DNA of 64,000 nucleotides from Xanthocytophaga agilis (GCF_030068605.1 NZ_JASJOU010000008.1:310001-374000); one strand, 5' to 3'; counted from the first letter of the stretch, positions 16,279 to 27,113 are shown. A program made the numbers and translations. Notes: generated by a model from the letters alone, not told the origin.

Positions 16279-16484
16279 TTAAGTTTTATTGCCCTTAAGA
16301 GGAATACAACATCCAAGGCCATACTTTGCTTTGGAGCTACTATTATTTTGCCACATTTAACTATTTTTTTTTGCAAATATTCTGAAGTCTGCTACTATCA
16401 TTATCATTTATACCTCCTCTGATTTTACTACTAGTAGCAACTTTCCCATCTTTTCGTTCACCACTATGAACCTCAATCATACTC

Positions 16485-17306
16485 ATGGAAACCTTATACG
16501 AAGACCTAAAAGAGAGGCTGGCTGTTATTGCCAATGAAGAACAAAATATATTAAAGCAGTCTGAAAAATGTATTGCAGTGGTTTTAGATTCTATCACTCA
16601 GCTAAAAAAATGGATAGTTGAACATCCTTTTACTCATAAACAGGAAGAGATTCACTTCTTTAAAGAAATTAAACCTAGGTTTCTATCTGAGCTGTTCTAT
16701 TATACATCTCTATTCAACATCGAACGCAATAAGCCAATAGGCAGTACTCAAGTACAAAAAATCTATATACACAAAGAACTAGATAAGGTTAGTGATTTTT
16801 TTGACAACAATCGGGAGTTCTATCAGTATTACAGACTTCATGCCACCTACCTGGATGAAAAGTACTTTCTCAGAGAAAATCATGAAATGTATTTAGCCCT
16901 AGACAAGTTTATTTATGATTCAGATCCACAGTTTTCTACAGGTTATGATTATAAAGTAGCCAGGATACTAGCAAACGAAAAGCTGATTATTTATCTGAAT
17001 AAAGAATTGATTATGTTGGATAATGCTGCTGTGGTAGAATCATCTAAATCTAACTTACACTGGACCCTTTCCAAAACAGCCTGCATTGAATTGTTATATG
17101 CATTGCATTCAGTTGGCGCTTTTGGAAAAGTAGATTTAAAGCAAATAGCTACTTATTTCGAAAATGCTTTTCATGTAGATCTGAAGAACTATTATCGCAC
17201 ATTTCTGGAAATTCGAATTCGTAAGACTGGAAGATCCGCTTTTTTAGACTTGTTGAAAGAAAGGCTGATACAACGTATGGATGAGGCTGATGAGACTCTA
17301 AAATAA
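16485..17306 (+). CDS. rteC: RteC-family protein (CTn transfer/excision regulator type)
   Basis: 273 residues. METLYEDLKERL, the central YQYYRLHATYLDEKYFLRE and the C-terminal LHWTLSKTACIELLYALHSVGAFGKVDLKQIATYFENAFHVDLKNYYRTF with RKTGRSAFLDLLKERL are typical of RteC-domain proteins. In CTnDOT, RteC activates the excision operon. Here no excision genes or RteA/B two-component pair are nearby, so it may be an orphan or regulate the element in another way. Followed by a strong terminator. Confidence 0.85.
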   Translation: METLYEDLKERLAVIANEEQNILKQSEKCIAVVLDSITQLKKWIVEHPFTHKQEEIHFFKEIKPRFLSELFYYTSLFNIERNKPIGSTQVQKIYIHKELDKVSDFFDNNREFYQYYRLHATYLDEKYFLRENHEMYLALDKFIYDSDPQFSTGYDYKVARILANEKLIIYLNKELIMLDNAAVVESSKSNLHWTLSKTACIELLYALHSVGAFGKVDLKQIATYFENAFHVDLKNYYRTFLEIRIRKTGRSAFLDLLKERLIQRMDEADETLK

Positions 17307-17317
17307 TCACAATGCAT

Positions 17318-17351
17318 AAAGGATTATATTCTAGTAGTTATATAATCCTTT
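17318..17351 (+). terminator. Intrinsic terminator after rteC
   Basis: Perfect 12-bp stem AAAGGATTATAT (17318-17329) with ATATAATCCTTT (17340-17351) and a 10-base loop, starting 12 bases after the rteC stop. The A-tract upstream also allows use from the minus strand by the LRR gene ending at 17407. Confidence 0.75.
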
Positions 17352-17406
17352 ATGAAAGCAAAACCCACCATTCAATATATAGTAAGAGTAGCAAAGCATG
17401 GAAAAT

Positions 17407-18960
17407 CTATATCCCTGTTTTGATCAAAGTTCCAGAAAGCTGGGTTTTGAGATCGTCAAAATCTCTAGCTGATAGCCATTCTTTCTGGAAGCTGAAGTTT
17501 TGTAGTTGTTTTAGCTTACTCATAGAAGATGGCATTTTAGATATCTTGTTTCCCCACACATCCAGAGACTTTAAACTGGAAAGATCTGATAACTCTTCTG
17601 GTAATGATAATAATGTATTGTTAGATAAATTCAGCGTTTTCAGGTTTTTCAATTCTCCAATTTGCTTTGGTACACTAGCCAGCAGGTTATTTTTAAGATC
17701 CAATTTTTCTAATTTACCTAACTTGCCTATCTCATCTGGTAAACTGCTGAGCTTGTTATTAGAAAGCTTTAGAAACTGTAATTCTTTCAGGTTGCCTAAT
17801 CCTTCTGGTAAAGCAGATAAGGTATTACCTGTCAGATCCAGATTTTTTAATCCGTCCAAACTTTTCAGATTTTCAGGCAACAGTGTCAGTTTATTGGAGA
17901 AAACATTTAGCGAACTTAGATTTTTCAGCTTTCCTAACTCCTCTGGTAATCGTTCAAGCTGATTGCCTCCCAGATTAAGTTGTTTCAGACTGGAAAGATT
18001 GCCAAGCTGTTCCGGAAGTTGTTTAAGATTATTAGACGTTAACGTTAAAGTCTTTAACTTTTCCAAACTTCCAATCTCCGCCGGAAGTTGTTCCAGCTTA
18101 TTTCCCATCAAATGCAACCCTTCCAGGTTTTTCAGATTTCCAATTCCTTTTGGTAGTGAAGCCAGCACATTTTCGCCTGCATTGATTTCTGTAAGATTCT
18201 GTAGTTGAGTAATTTCCTTAGGCAATGTTGTCAGCTTGTTATTGACCAGATTGACAGTCTGAAGATTTTTAAGATCCCCAACTTCTTTAGGCAATTCTTT
18301 TAGGTATCCATTTGCCAGATTCAACTCTTGCAAATTTTTAAATTGTTTAAGCTGGTCACCTGGTAACTCTTTTAAGCCAGTTAGTTCCAGACGATATACC
18401 TTCTCAGGTTCTTTGAGAGCATCATTCAGGCTCTGATACAGTTTGGTTGTACCCAATTCCTGTTTGCTGATAAGCTCACTCAGTTGATTACCACGAACTT
18501 GCAAATCTTCCAATGCCATTGTCTTGATCTCTACAGGTAGTTTAGTAATCTTATTATCTACCAACTGTAACGACTTTAGCTTAACCAGTTTAGAAACAGA
18601 AGCAGGTATACTATCGAGACGATTTCTATTCAGTTTCAGGACTTTCAAGTTAGGTAGAGCCAAGACTTCTTTTGGAAATGTCTTTAATGCATTATCAGAA
18701 AGATTCAACTCTTCCAGATTCTTCAACCTAGTTAATGAAGATGGCAAGCTTGATAACCCAGCTCCACCCAGATCCAATACCTTAATATCAGTAAGTTTTA
18801 TTAGTTTTGGAGAAAAGATGGAAACTGAATCTGTCAGATGAAGCGCACTTACTTTTTCTGTATGTAGCAAAGCTTCATCTAATGTATAATTAGTTGTTTG
18901 ACCAACGGATACTTGTAGTAAAAGCACATAAAGTAGAAACAGAATATTTGTTTTAATCAT
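17407..18960 (-). CDS. Secreted leucine-rich repeat protein
   Basis: 517 residues with a signal peptide (MIKTNILFLLYVLLLQVSVG). From about residue 50 there are about 18 LRRs of 23 residues in the PxxIGxLxxLxxLxLxxNxL style (LPKEIGxLKNLxxLxLxxNxL). No GTPase, kinase or sorting domain follows. Likely a periplasmic or surface protein-binding scaffold. Its repeat type differs from the 21-residue repeats of the Roco gene. Same strand as, and downstream of, the RHS operon (132 bases after the small gene). Confidence 0.85.
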   Translation of the reverse strand: MIKTNILFLLYVLLLQVSVGQTTNYTLDEALLHTEKVSALHLTDSVSIFSPKLIKLTDIKVLDLGGAGLSSLPSSLTRLKNLEELNLSDNALKTFPKEVLALPNLKVLKLNRNRLDSIPASVSKLVKLKSLQLVDNKITKLPVEIKTMALEDLQVRGNQLSELISKQELGTTKLYQSLNDALKEPEKVYRLELTGLKELPGDQLKQFKNLQELNLANGYLKELPKEVGDLKNLQTVNLVNNKLTTLPKEITQLQNLTEINAGENVLASLPKGIGNLKNLEGLHLMGNKLEQLPAEIGSLEKLKTLTLTSNNLKQLPEQLGNLSSLKQLNLGGNQLERLPEELGKLKNLSSLNVFSNKLTLLPENLKSLDGLKNLDLTGNTLSALPEGLGNLKELQFLKLSNNKLSSLPDEIGKLGKLEKLDLKNNLLASVPKQIGELKNLKTLNLSNNTLLSLPEELSDLSSLKSLDVWGNKISKMPSSMSKLKQLQNFSFQKEWLSARDFDDLKTQLSGTLIKTGI

Positions 18961-19092
18961 ATAGTTAATAAGTTATTTCATTCAATCTTTGTTCACCTAA
19001 ACACCTATCAAGCTGAGTAATTTCTAAATTAGAAACTACAAGAAGTTTTATTATCGCTAGAGTAACTTATTACTGGATCTATAGCCTAGGAA

Positions 19093-19533
19093 CTAGCCTA
19101 ACTTTAATATTTTCTGTATTAGTTTACTCAACCAACTTAGCTGAGAAGTGGATTTCTCCCACCACTTTTTTCCCTGCCATTTTTCTCTGGCCCAAGAAGG
19201 AAGAGGAGGTTCAAAAGTAAATTTCCCTCCCAAATCCCTTAATATGCATAAGATAACTCCTTCAACATAATTTAGAAAAGGTGTAAATGAATGAACCACA
19301 ATTAAATCACTTTTATATTCATTACCATTCATATCTTTTTTAACAAAGTAAATATCAATAAATTGGCTTTGCATATTTAATTCAGGATGAGTTAACACTG
19401 CCGAGATAGAATTATCTTCACGATTATCATTACGAATACACTCAAGATTCAGTCCAGAATATTGTTTAAACATAATTAACAATAAATCTAAATCTGGATT
19501 AGAATCAAATAAGATCTCATATTCTGCACACAT
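19093..19533 (-). CDS. Small protein downstream of RHS; candidate immunity protein
   Basis: 146 residues, ATG at 19531-19533, no signal peptide. Acidic first half (MCAEYEILFDSNPDLDLLL) with mixed alpha/beta character and a basic, Trp-rich tail (SWAREKWQGKKWWEKSTSQLSWL). It lies 210 bases downstream of the large RHS gene on the same strand, where polymorphic-toxin immunity genes usually sit. No family recognised; immunity function is inferred from position alone. Confidence 0.45.
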   Translation of the reverse strand: MCAEYEILFDSNPDLDLLLIMFKQYSGLNLECIRNDNREDNSISAVLTHPELNMQSQFIDIYFVKKDMNGNEYKSDLIVVHSFTPFLNYVEGVILCILRDLGGKFTFEPPLPSWAREKWQGKKWWEKSTSQLSWLSKLIQKILKLG

Positions 19534-19743
19534 AAGACATAATGTTTAATTTTTTAAGTACTTGGCTAACAATAGTTTATATTATTATTAATAACATCGC
19601 CATTTTTAGTTCCAAGCTTTGGAATAATATAAATTGTATAGCAACTGATACTTCTATAAAACAGAATAATAGTAGAAACTATCCAAAACTAATTATAGCC
19701 AGCACCTTAAATTAACTATTTTCATCTACCAATTATGAAAGTT

Positions 19744-22700
19744 TTACCATTGTGGCATTGTATTTTGCAGTTTTTGAGCATAACTTTCTAGCTGTGCAGG
19801 TTTTAGTATTAATGGACTTGGTTTATATCCAGCAGCTTCCAAAACAGTTGTTGCACAAGTTACACAACTATTAGTAAGTGAATTATATATATTTGGTCCT
19901 ACCATAGACTGGGCTTTCTTCAACGCAGCTTGAGCATTTTGTTCCGGTACTTTAAATGTAGTAAATCTATAAGTATTATCAGGTGTGCCAATCATCTTAG
20001 AAAATCTCCCAGGCCCAATCGCCAGACCACCTGACTCAACTCTACTTGTTCCTCTTCTCAAACCTTGGTGAAACCATTCTGTTTCGCCAGGACTTATCTC
20101 TATACCTATTAAACTATGAACTGCTTTTCCCTTATCATATCTTGTTGCGATTTTCATTGTTTGTAAAGAAACAGGTTCTTTAGTAACGACAGTGGCAGCA
20201 ACCTCTTCAGTAGCAGTAATGGTAGCTGTTTCTTCAGCGATAACAGCACCTCGACTAGCCATACTAAGTTCAGATCCAGCAGCACCAAATGCTAAACTTG
20301 CATAATCCAAATAACCAAAGAATCTTTCAGTCCAAGAAACTTCTTGTCCAGTCGCCATCTTATCAACCATCTTCAAAGCCTGCATACCTGGAATTCTATC
20401 AATCCCTTGTTGAATAGCATCTGTTCTAACTTTTCTATTATCACTAAATAGTTCTTTAACCCATGCCTGTAAGCGTTGGAGTTGATCCATCCCACGATAA
20501 GGATTCTCTCCATAAGGAGAATAAAAAGGTCCCGGACCATCCGATGGAGCCATTCCATCTGGATCAATAAAGCGTATCGGATTATCAAAGGCATAACTAT
20601 ATGGTGAAAATCTACGCATCCTATCTGCTAGTGGATCTATAACACTCCATCTACCCAACTCAGCATCATAATAGCGTGCTCCATAATCGCTCCAGTCTAA
20701 ATTAAGATTATCCTCTCCTGAAAGTAATTCTTTACCATTGTATTTCCAGTCATGCTCCGGATTGCCTTCTTTCTCAATCCCTGCCAGATCCAGTCCCCAT
20801 GGATCATAATGGTTCTCCTGTACTGTTAAAGCTTCCTTCTGTTCTACTTTAATATCATCAAACCATACAGATACATTACTCTCATTGACTACCATTACCT
20901 GTAAGGTTCCATCCTGGTCAATCAGATCGGTATTGATCGTCAGTGGAAGACTATAATCATTCCATCGGTTGTTGCTGGTTACATCTACTGGTTCCCTATA
21001 TGTTCTGACATATTTACCACTCTTATCATAGAGAATACCCTGTAAATAAGCTTTGGGCACATTGGCTTTCTGCATAGCCCCTGGCATCCAGCTTAAACCT
21101 AATCCCAGTAGATTGATATTCTGTTGCTTTTTAGCCACTTCCGCACTTGATCCTCCTCCAGTGGTCACACCACTCAATAAACCGGAAATGACATTCGCCC
21201 AGTTGATACTTATTCCTGTACTGGTTGATTGCTGATAATAGGCATAAGCCGTAATCTTTACTTTATCTCCTTTACCAACAGCAATAGTTGTAAAAGGTCC
21301 CAGTGGTTTATCCGAAGTCAGCTTGGCAGAATACAAACTACTTGGATACACAGATATGTTGGCTTTCTCAGCATTGCGTGTTCCTGTCCAGTTTAGCCAC
21401 TGTGCTGTTTCCTGTTCAATTCGGAAGGTTTCCATGGACGCTTCCCGTGTACGGGTTTTCCCTTCGCGAAAAGCCAGGCGCAAACTATTCAAGTGATCTT
21501 TGTAATGATATTCATACGTCCACACTTGCGACCCTGTTACCTGAGGCGGTAATACACGCCCTTCAGCTTGTGGAACAAACTGTAAGATGCCCTGTTCATA
21601 AACAAGTCCGCCTATGTAATAAGTCATTTTCACTTCGCTTTCTGATCCATCATTGCCTACTTTATATACCCGCCTCAATAGCTTCACTCCTGCCGCATTA
21701 TAGACATTTTCGATCACTTCATCTGCTTGTGGTTCTGCACGATCAAAAATGATCTTTTCAGGCAGATTCAACACATTATAGATAATACTGGAAATTTTCT
21801 TATTTTTATCTGATATCAGGTTCCCTACTGCATCATAGTTATACTCCTGAGTTTCATCACCTGCTTGTACAAAACCATCCTTAAAACCTGCTGATACAAG
21901 TGTTGTAGTAGCAGCATCCCCAACGGCACGTAACCGGTTTCCATTTCCTTTGTAACTATAAGTAAGTTCATCCACTACCCCAAAGGTTGGAGCAGTATTA
22001 TTCTCTGTAGAAAGAAGATTGTTGCGTTTAAGTGTACGTATATTTCCATTATTATCGTAAGTCATCCCACTCAAGGAAAACTTTTCCAGCGTACGGTTGC
22101 TTTGATAAGCAGCGGCAGTCAATCGATTTAATCCATCATAGCCATAGGTATAACTACGAGCAATTTCATCAGTACGGCTTTTCCAGGCTACACGACTGAT
22201 GTTACCATTCCATTGGGGCGTTATGATTGAACCATCATCCGTCGAATTATAGTCAATTTCCATTCCAAACAAATCGGATAGCTCTGTCAGTGCCGGATCA
22301 TTGACTTTGTGTAACCACCCCCGGATAGTATAGGTATAATCTACCTTTTGCAGATCTGCTCCCAACCGTTTGCGAACTATAGTACCCAGTTCATTATGTT
22401 CATAGGCCACCAGCGTTTTGCGCATGTCCCCTTTGATTTGCATTTCAATCTTTTTCACTCTACCCGCATGATCATAACGGGTAAAGCCTTGCTGTTCCAG
22501 TTGATTAACAACTACTCCGTCAATTTGAGCTGTATGATTTTGCTGCGTTTTTAACACTTTTCCTGCAAAATCATATTTAGATGAGACAATATCCTGCCCG
22601 TTGGGATAGTTATCTGAAACAGTTTGAATCACTCTTCCATACTGATCATAGTATTGTATAGCAAGAAGCCATTCTTTGGTATCAGATGTATTAGTACCTG

Positions 22701-25320
22701 TAGAAACAGTTAATACCTTGGTTTTAGAAGCAGTTTCTTTTCCCTGCAGGCGAACAAATGCGCTTGACTCAAAATCAGCAGACACACTTTGATACACCAC
22801 ATCAGCACTTCCATCTCTGTTGAAATCATAATCATCGTAGTACTTGACAGTCAGAATATCTAATGATGTAAAAGGAAAAGCCTGATTGCTGTAGCCATAC
22901 TGGCTGGCAAAGTTTTCAGATGATCTAGACTCAAAATGCTGGCGGGTAGCATCGGCATTGTCCGTAGCATCATTAGGATCATCTATATACTGCTGATCCA
23001 GATATTGCTGCATCTGTGGTTGTGACAAAGCTGCTATATGAGTGTATATACCTGTAAGAATATTGTGTGAATGCACATCATATTTGATAAAGGCCCACTT
23101 ATTCTCTACTCGTTGTCTCGCATTCTGGGTAAGCACTACCCGGTCTGCTTTGTCATAAACGGTGTAGGTTATTCCACTACCAGGAACCTTAGCTTCAGAT
23201 GATCGCTGCTGGCTATCATACACATAAGCAAAAAGCCATTTATCAGTAAAGGCATCTTCATAGCGGATTTCAAAGTTAGCCCGTGCTTCATTTTCAGCTA
23301 TAGCTGTTGATCCATCAGCTGCATCTTCCAGATAGTTGTATGCCTCAGGAGAAATGACAAAACGCAAGTTACCAACCAGATCAAACACATACTGGGTAGA
23401 AACATATTGTCCACTACCTGCGGTTTTCTCAAGTTTCACACAAACCACATCTTTCTGCTCATTGGTATAGGAAATACGTTTGAGTCCATGTTCATCTGTC
23501 GCTTCGGTAACTGTCAATGTATTGGCAGGATAGAAACTATTTCCCGTCGCACTACCTGTAGATGAATATATCCACTGGCGAACCTCATTTTCGGTATTGG
23601 TTCGGGTAAGAGTTTTCAGGGTTTTATTGTTGGCAGGCGTAGCTCTATCTGTAGGTTGCCAGGCATCACCCTCACTACCTTGCTCTTCAACACGATTCAA
23701 AGGCGAATTCTCAAATATACTTTCAGCATAAGGAGCGATATCATGAGCGATATCAGCCTGTTGTTGATAAAACTGGTATTGTTCTGTAGATGTATAACTA
23801 TCAGGATTAAAAGGGCGAAAACGGTTTTCTGAACAGTTAGCAGGATGTGTATAAGAAAGATATTTGCGGGGTTCTCTGCCATGTACATCATAGGCTAAAG
23901 GTTGAATAATATCATTCCCAGCAGGGCTGGCCTGAGATTGAATAATCTGTATAGGTCTGACAATCCCATCAAAGAAAGTAATTTTCTGACTCATTTGCTG
24001 AGCTGACAAACCACTTAAATCCCCAGGTTGTGTTTTTCCTTCTACCAATATTGTATTTTCAATCACATAGTTTGCCTTATCCTTTGGCAGGCACAAAGCA
24101 GGCAAAGGGGGTTTTACTGTTACAGTAATCGTTTTGGTTTCTGAAGGAGTACCATCATTATAAGTAACTGTTACTATATAGGTATACACTTTAGGTGTAT
24201 TATCTGCATTGGCAGTCAGATCACAGATCTTATAAGACCCATCTGCATCCATAGCTGGCAGGTTTCCTTCACTTGCTGTCCATGTTAATGGAAAATCTGG
24301 AGTAAGACTTTCCAGATCTGAGGGAACAGTAATGATGTTGTTCTTCATCAGTGAAGCAAGTTTGTTCACTGATAGATCTTGTATTATATCCTGATCATCA
24401 AATCGCCAGTAGGCCTGAATACCCGATGTAAGTGGATCTATGGCTTTCTTATAGCTATTCTGAATATCCTGTTCTGAGCGAGCCAGGTTCCAGATACGAA
24501 CTTCGTCCAACTGGCCATTGAAGTAATAAGTGGGAGATGCTGAATTTGCACGGGTGCCTATAGTAAAACTGGCAGTAGCGTCTACAATTGAGGCAGAGAC
24601 AGTGCTGGTTGGCTGACCGTTAGACACATAGGTATCAGTTACCTGTTTCACTCCATCGACATAGATTTCACTGCTACCCACATTTCCCTGTCCACCATAT
24701 GTCCAGGCTACATGGTGCCATTTGCCATCGTTGTAGGTCAGTTGCGTACTTTCCATCAGGGCATTGGTAGGCCAGGTATTGATTAGCTGAACAGCAACCT
24801 TTCCGCCCATAAGATATATATCATAGCCTTTATAGGGAGCCACGTTCTTCATTTTGCTTACCAGCATGACAGACGCTGCAGAAGTTGTTTTAAACCATGC
24901 CTCAATAGTAAAGCTGCTAGTATAGTCAAACGCCAGCTTCGACGATGGATCGGTTACCTTGATATAATCATCGATTCCATCCAGTAACAGATTATATCCG
25001 GAAGCATGGGAGACACTGGCTGACAGGTTCACACATTCCCCTTCTATGATTTCTTCCTGAGTAGAAGAAAGATCCAGTCGCAGAGGTTGTATAGGATTGG
25101 GTCCAGAAGCAGCATCTACAATCTGTCCTTCAAAACTCTGGCCTGCAGGCACAGTCAATCCCGTTTCAAGTGTAACCTGCTGAGTTCCTCTGGCAGGAGT
25201 CTGAAAATGATCGATATAGTTTTTTTTGGGTATACTCTGGCTTTTGGCTAGCAAACCAGCTCCCAAAATGAGTAGACAGGTTATACAGTAACGAAACAAG
25301 TATGTAAAGGGTAAGGGCAT
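19744..25320 (-). CDS. Giant RHS-repeat protein with LamG module and variable C-terminal tip
   Basis: 1858 residues. Signal peptide at 1-28. Around 110-290 is a LamG/concanavalin-like domain (DYIKVTDPSSKLAFDYTSSF to GQLDEVRIWNLARSEQDI), then an Ig-like segment and a Bacteroidota pre-RHS domain near 420-530 (NYVIENTILVEGK). YD/RHS repeats extend to about 1500 (YTYDGLNRL, YDAVGNLIS). The RHS core is at 1540-1587 (DYGARYYDAELGRWSVIDPLA, then NPIRFIDPDGM). The tip after it has a hydrophobic stretch and a final domain with VHSLIGIEISPGE and NSCVTCATTVLEAAG, a likely His/Cys papain-like domain. Probably an exported polymorphic toxin or surface protein; last large gene of its operon, followed by a candidate immunity gene. 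Confidence 0.85.
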   Translation of the reverse strand: MPLPFTYLFRYCITCLLILGAGLLAKSQSIPKKNYIDHFQTPARGTQQVTLETGLTVPAGQSFEGQIVDAASGPNPIQPLRLDLSSTQEEIIEGECVNLSASVSHASGYNLLLDGIDDYIKVTDPSSKLAFDYTSSFTIEAWFKTTSAASVMLVSKMKNVAPYKGYDIYLMGGKVAVQLINTWPTNALMESTQLTYNDGKWHHVAWTYGGQGNVGSSEIYVDGVKQVTDTYVSNGQPTSTVSASIVDATASFTIGTRANSASPTYYFNGQLDEVRIWNLARSEQDIQNSYKKAIDPLTSGIQAYWRFDDQDIIQDLSVNKLASLMKNNIITVPSDLESLTPDFPLTWTASEGNLPAMDADGSYKICDLTANADNTPKVYTYIVTVTYNDGTPSETKTITVTVKPPLPALCLPKDKANYVIENTILVEGKTQPGDLSGLSAQQMSQKITFFDGIVRPIQIIQSQASPAGNDIIQPLAYDVHGREPRKYLSYTHPANCSENRFRPFNPDSYTSTEQYQFYQQQADIAHDIAPYAESIFENSPLNRVEEQGSEGDAWQPTDRATPANNKTLKTLTRTNTENEVRQWIYSSTGSATGNSFYPANTLTVTEATDEHGLKRISYTNEQKDVVCVKLEKTAGSGQYVSTQYVFDLVGNLRFVISPEAYNYLEDAADGSTAIAENEARANFEIRYEDAFTDKWLFAYVYDSQQRSSEAKVPGSGITYTVYDKADRVVLTQNARQRVENKWAFIKYDVHSHNILTGIYTHIAALSQPQMQQYLDQQYIDDPNDATDNADATRQHFESRSSENFASQYGYSNQAFPFTSLDILTVKYYDDYDFNRDGSADVVYQSVSADFESSAFVRLQGKETASKTKVLTVSTGTNTSDTKEWLLAIQYYDQYGRVIQTVSDNYPNGQDIVSSKYDFAGKVLKTQQNHTAQIDGVVVNQLEQQGFTRYDHAGRVKKIEMQIKGDMRKTLVAYEHNELGTIVRKRLGADLQKVDYTYTIRGWLHKVNDPALTELSDLFGMEIDYNSTDDGSIITPQWNGNISRVAWKSRTDEIARSYTYGYDGLNRLTAAAYQSNRTLEKFSLSGMTYDNNGNIRTLKRNNLLSTENNTAPTFGVVDELTYSYKGNGNRLRAVGDAATTTLVSAGFKDGFVQAGDETQEYNYDAVGNLISDKNKKISSIIYNVLNLPEKIIFDRAEPQADEVIENVYNAAGVKLLRRVYKVGNDGSESEVKMTYYIGGLVYEQGILQFVPQAEGRVLPPQVTGSQVWTYEYHYKDHLNSLRLAFREGKTRTREASMETFRIEQETAQWLNWTGTRNAEKANISVYPSSLYSAKLTSDKPLGPFTTIAVGKGDKVKITAYAYYQQSTSTGISINWANVISGLLSGVTTGGGSSAEVAKKQQNINLLGLGLSWMPGAMQKANVPKAYLQGILYDKSGKYVRTYREPVDVTSNNRWNDYSLPLTINTDLIDQDGTLQVMVVNESNVSVWFDDIKVEQKEALTVQENHYDPWGLDLAGIEKEGNPEHDWKYNGKELLSGEDNLNLDWSDYGARYYDAELGRWSVIDPLADRMRRFSPYSYAFDNPIRFIDPDGMAPSDGPGPFYSPYGENPYRGMDQLQRLQAWVKELFSDNRKVRTDAIQQGIDRIPGMQALKMVDKMATGQEVSWTERFFGYLDYASLAFGAAGSELSMASRGAVIAEETATITATEEVAATVVTKEPVSLQTMKIATRYDKGKAVHSLIGIEISPGETEWFHQGLRRGTSRVESGGLAIGPGRFSKMIGTPDNTYRFTTFKVPEQNAQAALKKAQSMVGPNIYNSLTNSCVTCATTVLEAAGYKPSPLILKPAQLESYAQKLQNTMPQW

Positions 25321-25379
25321 AATGAGTGTATATATTTTCCTCTTGAATTCAGTTAAAGTGTTCTATAGTATCAACTGTG

Positions 25380-27113
25380 CTACTGCCCTTTGTTGATGAT
25401 ATCATTGTATTGAGTAGCCATTTGAATCGTGCCTGAGGTAGCCTGGTTTTTGATTAGTACTTTGTCCTTGAAGACATTACCGCCTATACTGATATTATCT
25501 CCTGCAACCGTCTTGATGAAAGTTGCTGGCTTTAGAAAAGTAGCTCCATCCAGATACAGATGCGGAGCCGTCACCGTTAATTCACTCTCACTGACAAAGC
25601 CAGTACCCAGATGCAACTGCGTGTTACTACCAAAAGTGAGCTGACGGGCTGTAGTCCCTTTAAAGACAACCTTTTGCAAATTCAATCCATTATAGACTCC
25701 CCCATCCTGCAACACCACTCCTTCCCCAAAAGTGGTAATCGCGCCACTATTGCCAAAGGTAAACAGGCTTCCGTCCAGGGTCAGTTTCTTAAGAAACACA
25801 TCGGCTGTATTACTATAGGAAATACCAAAAGTGCCGTTGGTCGGATTAATAATGGTGACTTCATCATAGAAAATACTCCGCTGATTAGCCCCAAACCAAC
25901 CTCCAATCCAGGTGCCGCCTCCATTGATGATCACTGGTCCATATAAGGTATTGAGAATCACCCCATCTGAGCCAGTATTGGCCGGATTGGGAATCGGAGT
26001 GGGTACACTACCAGGCGGAGTCCAAGCCGAAGACCAATCGGCAACCCGGGCAGGGTTAGGTGTCCCATTGACCCAGGTACTTTTTTGCAAGATCGCTCTT
26101 CTAAAAAAAGTGCATCCCTTATAGTAAAGCTGATAACCCCAAAAACGCACATCTCCATAGAAGACACAATTTTCCAGCGCTATAACGCCGCCATTTCCAG
26201 CCGTTGGCAGTCCAGGCATCTGAATGGCAAGAGGATCGGTGGTCTGACTGATAAAATTAGTCAGATACAAATAGGGTTGCACCCCTACCTGACCCATAAT
26301 CAGTTTCCCTGTAGCTTCCTGTGTGCCATATAGATACACGGCTGCTGTAATAATGTTGGTTGTAATATTGCCTTTATAAACGCTTTTGCCAATTACAACC
26401 CCATAATTGCCATTGGGCTTATTGACCGTAATGGTCAGATCTTTATAGAAAGTATCGGGATAGTTCTGAGCCAGTGACCAACGCAAGCCATCAGTCATGG
26501 TAATAGTCACAGTCTCTTTAAAAACATTATTTCCATTAGCTGATTCCAGATAGCCTCCGTTCTTGGTAAAGTTGACCATCTCATTGAAAGTGGTATTCTG
26601 CATGCCGGAAACTACGGGTCCAATGACAGTGACTAGTGTATTGATGGTAACTGAAGTAGTAGCCGAGCCAAAGGAAGTAGTACCACCCAGCGCTTTAATT
26701 TCTCCTTTGGTGAGCGAAGAGCCAAACGTTCCTCCTTTGAGGGTGGTTGTCCCATTACAGGTGAGGATAAACCCAGCCAGGTCAATACTACCCGAATTAA
26801 GGGTAAAACTGTTCAGGGTTGTATTGGCTACTAAAACCGGATAACGGTTCACACTCACGGTGTTAATTGTCACATCATCCGTCGAAGCCGGTACAGCCGC
26901 AGGTGTCCAGTTGGCGGCCGTATTCCAGTCAGTACTCACAGAGCCATTCCATGTGTAAGAGGCTGCCTGGCTGTTTACTGATAGCAACAGACTCCCTACA
27001 AGTAGCAGATAAAAGAAATGGAAATAGCTTCGCTTTTGGTTTCCCTGCTGGCCTTTTTGTTCGGTCTGTCGTCTGGTAACTGACAAGACAGCAGAAAGAA
27101 TAGGAATATACAT
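25380..27113 (-). CDS. Secreted beta-helix-type repetitive protein
   Basis: 577 residues. An N-terminal signal/TM stretch (FHFFYLLLVGSLLLSVNSQA) precedes YTWNGSVSTDWNTAANWTPAAVPASTDDVTI, a hallmark of Bacteroidota and autotransporter-like surface beta-helices. The rest is Thr/Asn/Gly/Val-rich short-strand repeats (GGTFGSSLTKGEIKALGG, NNVFKETVTITM). No C-terminal sorting domain is visible. It lies between the DUF4097-like protein and the giant RHS gene with 59- and 85-base gaps, so the four are one operon. Likely a structural partner of the RHS proteins. Confidence 0.7.
   Translation of the reverse strand: MYIPILSAVLSVTRRQTEQKGQQGNQKRSYFHFFYLLLVGSLLLSVNSQAASYTWNGSVSTDWNTAANWTPAAVPASTDDVTINTVSVNRYPVLVANTTLNSFTLNSGSIDLAGFILTCNGTTTLKGGTFGSSLTKGEIKALGGTTSFGSATTSVTINTLVTVIGPVVSGMQNTTFNEMVNFTKNGGYLESANGNNVFKETVTITMTDGLRWSLAQNYPDTFYKDLTITVNKPNGNYGVVIGKSVYKGNITTNIITAAVYLYGTQEATGKLIMGQVGVQPYLYLTNFISQTTDPLAIQMPGLPTAGNGGVIALENCVFYGDVRFWGYQLYYKGCTFFRRAILQKSTWVNGTPNPARVADWSSAWTPPGSVPTPIPNPANTGSDGVILNTLYGPVIINGGGTWIGGWFGANQRSIFYDEVTIINPTNGTFGISYSNTADVFLKKLTLDGSLFTFGNSGAITTFGEGVVLQDGGVYNGLNLQKVVFKGTTARQLTFGSNTQLHLGTGFVSESELTVTAPHLYLDGATFLKPATFIKTVAGDNISIGGNVFKDKVLIKNQATSGTIQMATQYNDIINKGQ

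Noticed and set aside
25429-26844. Several plus-strand ORFs opposite the secreted beta-helix gene
   Set aside because: They are shadows caused by the Thr/Asn/Gly-rich codons of the real minus-strand gene.
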